Shown here: piece after piece, positions 60,313 through 64,000 of the stretch
Layout: every line of letters begins with the position of its first letter
How positions within the stretch are numbered: the stretch's first letter is position 1
Source of the DNA: Dimorphilus gyrociliatus
Lineage: Eukaryota > Annelida > Polychaeta > Dinophilidae
NCBI GenBank assembly: GCA_904063045.1
Contig: CAJFCJ010000009.1
Coordinates: 1,096,942 to 1,160,941 of the forward strand
DNA length: 64,000 bases
Direction: 5' to 3'
Notes under the pieces: generated by a model
What the model was told of the DNA's origin: nothing
The model's input: only the letters and a program-made list of their open reading frames with translations
Databases searched by the model: none
Position numbers and translations under genes: made by a program

Positions 60313-62840
60313 TTAAACTTCGAACAATTCTCTCATTTCCTGAAGCGTTGCAAATAGTGTCTTTGAGAATCTCGCTGAGTCAGTGTTTCCAGCGCTCTTC
60401 TTACTAGATATATGAAAAAAGAGGCGATGTTCACCAGCAAACATGTAAGAAACCCCATAACCATCATCAGCAACCGGTCCGAAACCTCCTCCAGGACAAA
60501 GCTTATTACGATATGCTTTTAAATCGCAAGGGGGAGAATTTCTAATTTGTTGCTGGGGTTGTTGTGAAGTGCTCAAGGTCCAAGGCATGAGCAAAGCTTT
60601 CCGAAGAAAGTCGCAGTCTTCATTGAATCCCTTACCAACAACCAGTAGCGCGAAGAGATGTCTATCGAAACCTTTTCCTTTCATAGCATCTCTGCAAGCT
60701 TTTTGATGATTTCGGCACGTTTCCCTCATGAGTTGTCGACATTTTTCGGTATCTCTTGGGGTTTTCACCATTTCTCTATTTGGAAAAATATATGCTAGTG
60801 TAAAAAAAAGCAAACGCATCAAAACAATTACCTTATCCATTCTGCCATTACTGAAGTTAATGGACGAACCGTTTCGGTTCTGCCGTACAGAAACAATCTA
60901 GTCATGGATGCCTCGTAGGTCAATGCCAGTTTTCCCCCAGAATCCTTAAAGTAAGTGTATTGGAAAGCACATTGAACAAAACCATCCGGGCTAACCTTAC
61001 ACATTTTCATAACATCTTTTCCAAATTTAGTGTGTTCAACAACTTGCAAATCAAGATCTTCATTGTTTTGCTTAGCAAAATTTCTAGAATATTCTATTTG
61101 AACATTTAGATCGGGATTTGATAGATCCCATTGCAGCATTTGAGGCTTATACAACTTTGCCTGTTTATAGCCTATATCTAAAGTATGTCCATCATCATCG
61201 TAAACCTTTTTTAATATTTCGTATGTCATTACATATTCACTTGCATGTCCCATAACCGGTGCATCACCCCAAGCGTGTTCGCAATTTGTTCCAAAATGTG
61301 CGTCAGCAAAAACGATTACTTGAAATGATTTATCGAACCAATGACTAGTTTCTCCGTCTCCGTGCAATAAGTACTTTCCTCTTTCTGACCAAGAAGATTT
61401 ATTTTGAGTTTCTAAGCAAACAACAAACAAAGCTGTTTCAATGGCGTCTAGAGACTCTCTATTGAGGCCAGATGAAAAATATCTATTTCTATTCCTTGCC
61501 CAATCCGATCTCTCAATTGCTGTTAAAACGCTTATGCATCGACTATTTTTATTGTAATCTTTATAAGCCGAATCTGCGTCTCTGATAATCCAATGCAATT
61601 GTTTTTCTAAGCTGACAGGATTTAGAGGTTTTGAATTGCTATCGATTATACTCAGCTTGTAAAATAAGCCCCTTCTCATCACAATAATATGCTTTGAGTA
61701 TGGTGATGTCACCAGTTTGTCCAATTCTTCACCAGGAATTCTCGTAGTTCCAAATATTCTTTCATACTGCGACATGCATAGCGGCACCGTATCTCTAATT
61801 AGCAGCGGTTCAACTTCCTCTCTCTTGTATTTATGACGAAATTCTAAATATGTATGAATAAGAAAGGCAGCTCTAGCTTCTTGTATGGTTGTTCCTCTCC
61901 AATCAGCATTATCTAAACAGTAGTAATTAGAATTTATCGCTAGAGGAACACGTGACATTAGGTACACATATTTCTCCCACCAGTCAGACACGTAATTAAA
62001 ACTCCACCACGATTTCAGTATAAGAACTCTTTGCAGTTTGAGACCAACGCCCCTTTCAAATTCCTTTGCTTCGCTTTTCAATTTATCAAATTCTTTTTCA
62101 GTTGTTAGAGGTTCAACAGACAGCAGCCATTTATCGATCGTATCTGCTAAATTAGGAACGGGTAGAGTTGGCAATGAACTTTGATAAGAATTCGTAGACG
62201 GATGATAACCAGATATAAGTTTTACGAAAAACGCCCATACTGCAGTTGACCAGCTAATTCCTCTTCCAGGTCTCTCATCCATCCATCCTGTGTAACGCAA
62301 TAATAAGCGTAAAGTCCATCTCCTAATGTACATTAAGCCGATAAAGAAAACCACTCCTCCGGCAAATGATACAGTAACAATTTTTAAAGGCTTTGGATTT
62401 TCTACTGGTATATATTTTTCCAATTTGTGCAATTCATCAGTCAGAGGTTTTGCAAATTTTGGTTCTTTTGCAAGAAGTAGTGAAAAAGCACCTGTAGTTA
62501 CTCCTAAATTATAAATATGGGTTGGCCATAGACCATTAGCGAGTAGGTTCCTGTTGAAAATGAAAATTATTAAAGTTATAAAGGCTAAATGAGCACTAAT
62601 TATGTAAAAAAAATTGATTATAATTGTCAGATATATTTATCAGAACAAAAGTAATAAATAATTCAATATATCCATGTCAAACACGCCAGAGAAAGGAAAT
62701 CTAGTTGATAAGTACCTCGTTGTATAAAATCGACGGACCCAATTCTTCCGCAATCCCCTAATAAAGTCTTGAGTTGGTTCCCTTCCCTCCTCCAAATGAT
62801 AAACATTAAATTCTGCAACCGCTTGACGCGCCTCTGCCAT
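60313..62840 (-). CDS. CPT1: Carnitine O-palmitoyltransferase 1
   Basis: Exons 62840-62716, 62550-60832 and 60775-60313 give 768 residues (vertebrate CPT1 about 773). It is a mitochondrial outer-membrane enzyme that transfers long-chain acyl groups from CoA to carnitine, the entry step of fatty acid oxidation. Two membrane segments are visible (about WPTHIYNLGVTTGAFSLLLA and IVTVSFAGGVVFFIGLMYI), as is usual for CPT1 but not CPT2. Catalytic-domain motifs are LPVPNLADTIDKWL, SDWWEKYVYL, NSNYY, FGTNCEHAWGDAPV with the catalytic His, LTYEASMTRLFLYGRTETVR, STSQQPQQQI and GGGFGPVADDGYGVSY. The N-terminus MAEARQAVAEF keeps Glu3 but has Arg instead of His at position 5, where malonyl-CoA sensitivity maps in vertebrates. 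Confidence 0.96.
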
Positions 62841-63362
62841 AGCCAGTATCTATAAGCTTATCATTATTGCCAACAGAGTTTTCACTTTCTGAATACAATG
62901 CAGTTAGCCTCTTGATGCAAAATATAAACAAATTCACAATCCGTCTCACTTTCTCCCTGCCTCTTTATAGACGCGGAGCGGGTACCGTTAAAAAACCAGT
63001 TTTTAATAAGAGTATGAAGGTTGCTGATTGGCTAACATCTCTAAACAAAATTATACTCTATACCGCGAAAATCTCAAGAGAGAATTATTTAAATATTTTC
63101 ATTACTTGTAATTTTTTTTAAAATCGCACGTGGTATAGTTTAAGAAAGATTTTAATTTTTATTAATATTCATTTTTGAAAAAAATAAAACTGCATCCATT
63201 TTTCAATCAGCTGCTAAATGAAAATACCAATTTTTCAATAATAATTATAAACACATTGTGATCGATCTGTTAATGTTAAAGTTTATCAAACACTCTTAAA
63301 GCTGCAGGTATATCAAATATATCTATTACATGATTGTTGCCTTTCTATGTTTTTAAAACATC
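62841..63362. other. Intergenic between the coiled-coil gene and CPT1
   Basis: About 0.5 kb holds the CPT1 promoter (-) and the 3' end of the next minus-strand gene. An 84-codon open frame at 62867-63121 is unsupported. Confidence 0.4.
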
Positions 63363-64000
63363 CTAAGTACTGGATTCATCTTTTTCGGTTATGGTTTTGG
63401 CTGATCTGTCAGCTTGACTTAATTCACTTTTTTTACTTTCTATTCTTAATCTCCTATTTTCTTCCATTGTACTCTTCCAAACTTGTTCAAGATCTTGTTC
63501 TAGAGACTCTTTTTCGCATCGTGTGCGTTCTAATTCGGACTCTTTATCTCTTATCAGCAATCTAAGATGTCTCATCTCTCTTTCGTACTGATCAGATAAT
63601 TTTTTCATTTCTATATCCTTCTCCTTCAGTGACTCACAGACTTCTTCAATCTTTTCTTCAGCTTTCAGCTTAACTGACTAGAATTGAAAAGTATGATGAG
63701 TTTATTATTGAAAATTTAAAATATACATTCACTGAATACAAACTTTTAACTTTTCTTTATTTACTAATTTTTGCTTTTCTATTAAGAAGTTTTCCTTAAG
63801 TATTTTTTGTCTTTCTTTTTCCTTATGATGTACAGTTTTTTTCAGACTATCTCTCTCAAATGCCGCTCTTTCAGCCTATAAAATAAAATTGTTATATAAA
63901 AAACAAGTTAACTAGCCGAAAAAAGATATTAATCTATCTTTTATACTAACCGCTTTCACAACGGCTTGCAAATATTGTTCAATAGATTGACCCTTAAGAT
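63363..64000 (-). CDS. Coiled-coil protein, C-terminal part (runs off window)
   Basis: Exons 64000-63951 (partial), 63875-63744 and 63677-63363 give about 165 residues ending at a TAG; introns are GT-AG and phase 0. The sequence is continuous charged heptad coiled coil: SIEQYLQAVVKAERAAFERD, KEKERQKILKENFLIEKQKL, ESLKEKDIEMKKLSDQYERE, MRHLRLLIRDKESELERTRC. A short polar tail ends SELSQADRSAKTITEKDESS. No motif assigns it to a family; a centrosomal or ciliary coiled-coil protein is possible but not shown. The 5' part lies beyond the window. Confidence 0.75.

Noticed and set aside
1-64000. Operons, CRISPR arrays, phage or integrated viral genes, intact transposons, tRNA or rRNA genes
   Set aside because: Spliced animal genes fill the window; I found no integrase, transposase, reverse transcriptase or capsid-like frame and no convincing tRNA cloverleaf by eye. 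A covariance-model search would be needed to exclude small RNAs.

Overview
This is a stretch of a compact, AT-rich animal nuclear genome. The proteins are metazoan: an axonemal dynein heavy chain, CCDC39, VPS13D, a CP2-family transcription factor, a SOCS-box protein and an AP-4 subunit. Introns are mostly 45-110 bp, and intergenic gaps are often only 0.2-1 kb. I see no bacterial, viral or recognisable transposon genes. A small spiralian such as a miniature annelid would fit, but that is only a guess.

Layout. 1-6.6 kb: 3' half of an outer-arm gamma-type dynein heavy chain (DNAH5/DNAH8 group, +). 7.3-8.3 kb: two unrecognised small ORFs (+). 9.1-10.3 kb: divergent 2-hydroxyacid oxidase (-). 10.8-12.3 kb: DUF4806-like protein (-). 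12.9-14.6 kb: AP-4 beta trunk (+). 14.9-15.3 kb: TMA7 in four tiny exons (-). 15.6-18.2 kb: aspartyl/asparaginyl beta-hydroxylase (+). 18.8-20.7 kb: GALNS sulfatase (+). 20.9-24.0 kb: nicotinate phosphoribosyltransferase with a remote first exon (-). 26.6-29.1 kb: TFCP2/UBP1-type factor (-). 30.8-46.4 kb: VPS13D in about 51-52 exons (+). 47.4-48.4 kb: short SOCS-box protein (+). 49.0-54.6 kb: enlarged glycogenin (-). 55.6-58.5 kb: CCDC39 (+). 58.9-59.7 kb: SLX9/FAM207A (+). 60.3-62.8 kb: carnitine palmitoyltransferase 1 (-). 63.4-64.0 kb: C-terminal end of a coiled-coil protein (-).

The genes form no operon. Loose themes are motile cilia (dynein heavy chain, CCDC39), lipid and membrane traffic (VPS13D, AP-4, CPT1) and carbohydrate or NAD metabolism (glycogenin, GALNS, NAPRT). 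Several neighbours are head-to-head with short shared promoters (DUF4806/AP4B1, TMA7/ASPH, glycogenin/CCDC39, TFCP2/VPS13D).

The most interesting signal concerns splicing. Nearly every intron I reconstructed is GT-AG. Two, in GALNS (19128-19202, GA-AG) and in the dynein (3443-3532, GG-AG), appear to lack GT, and each carries an inverted repeat that would fold the intron into a hairpin joining its two ends. In GALNS there is no GT dinucleotide anywhere between the conserved coding block and the acceptor, and the GA-AG join restores the frame exactly. This looks like a rare class of hairpin introns inside a normal GT-AG genome. Exon coordinates were assigned by hand from homology recalled from memory, splice consensus and reading phase.
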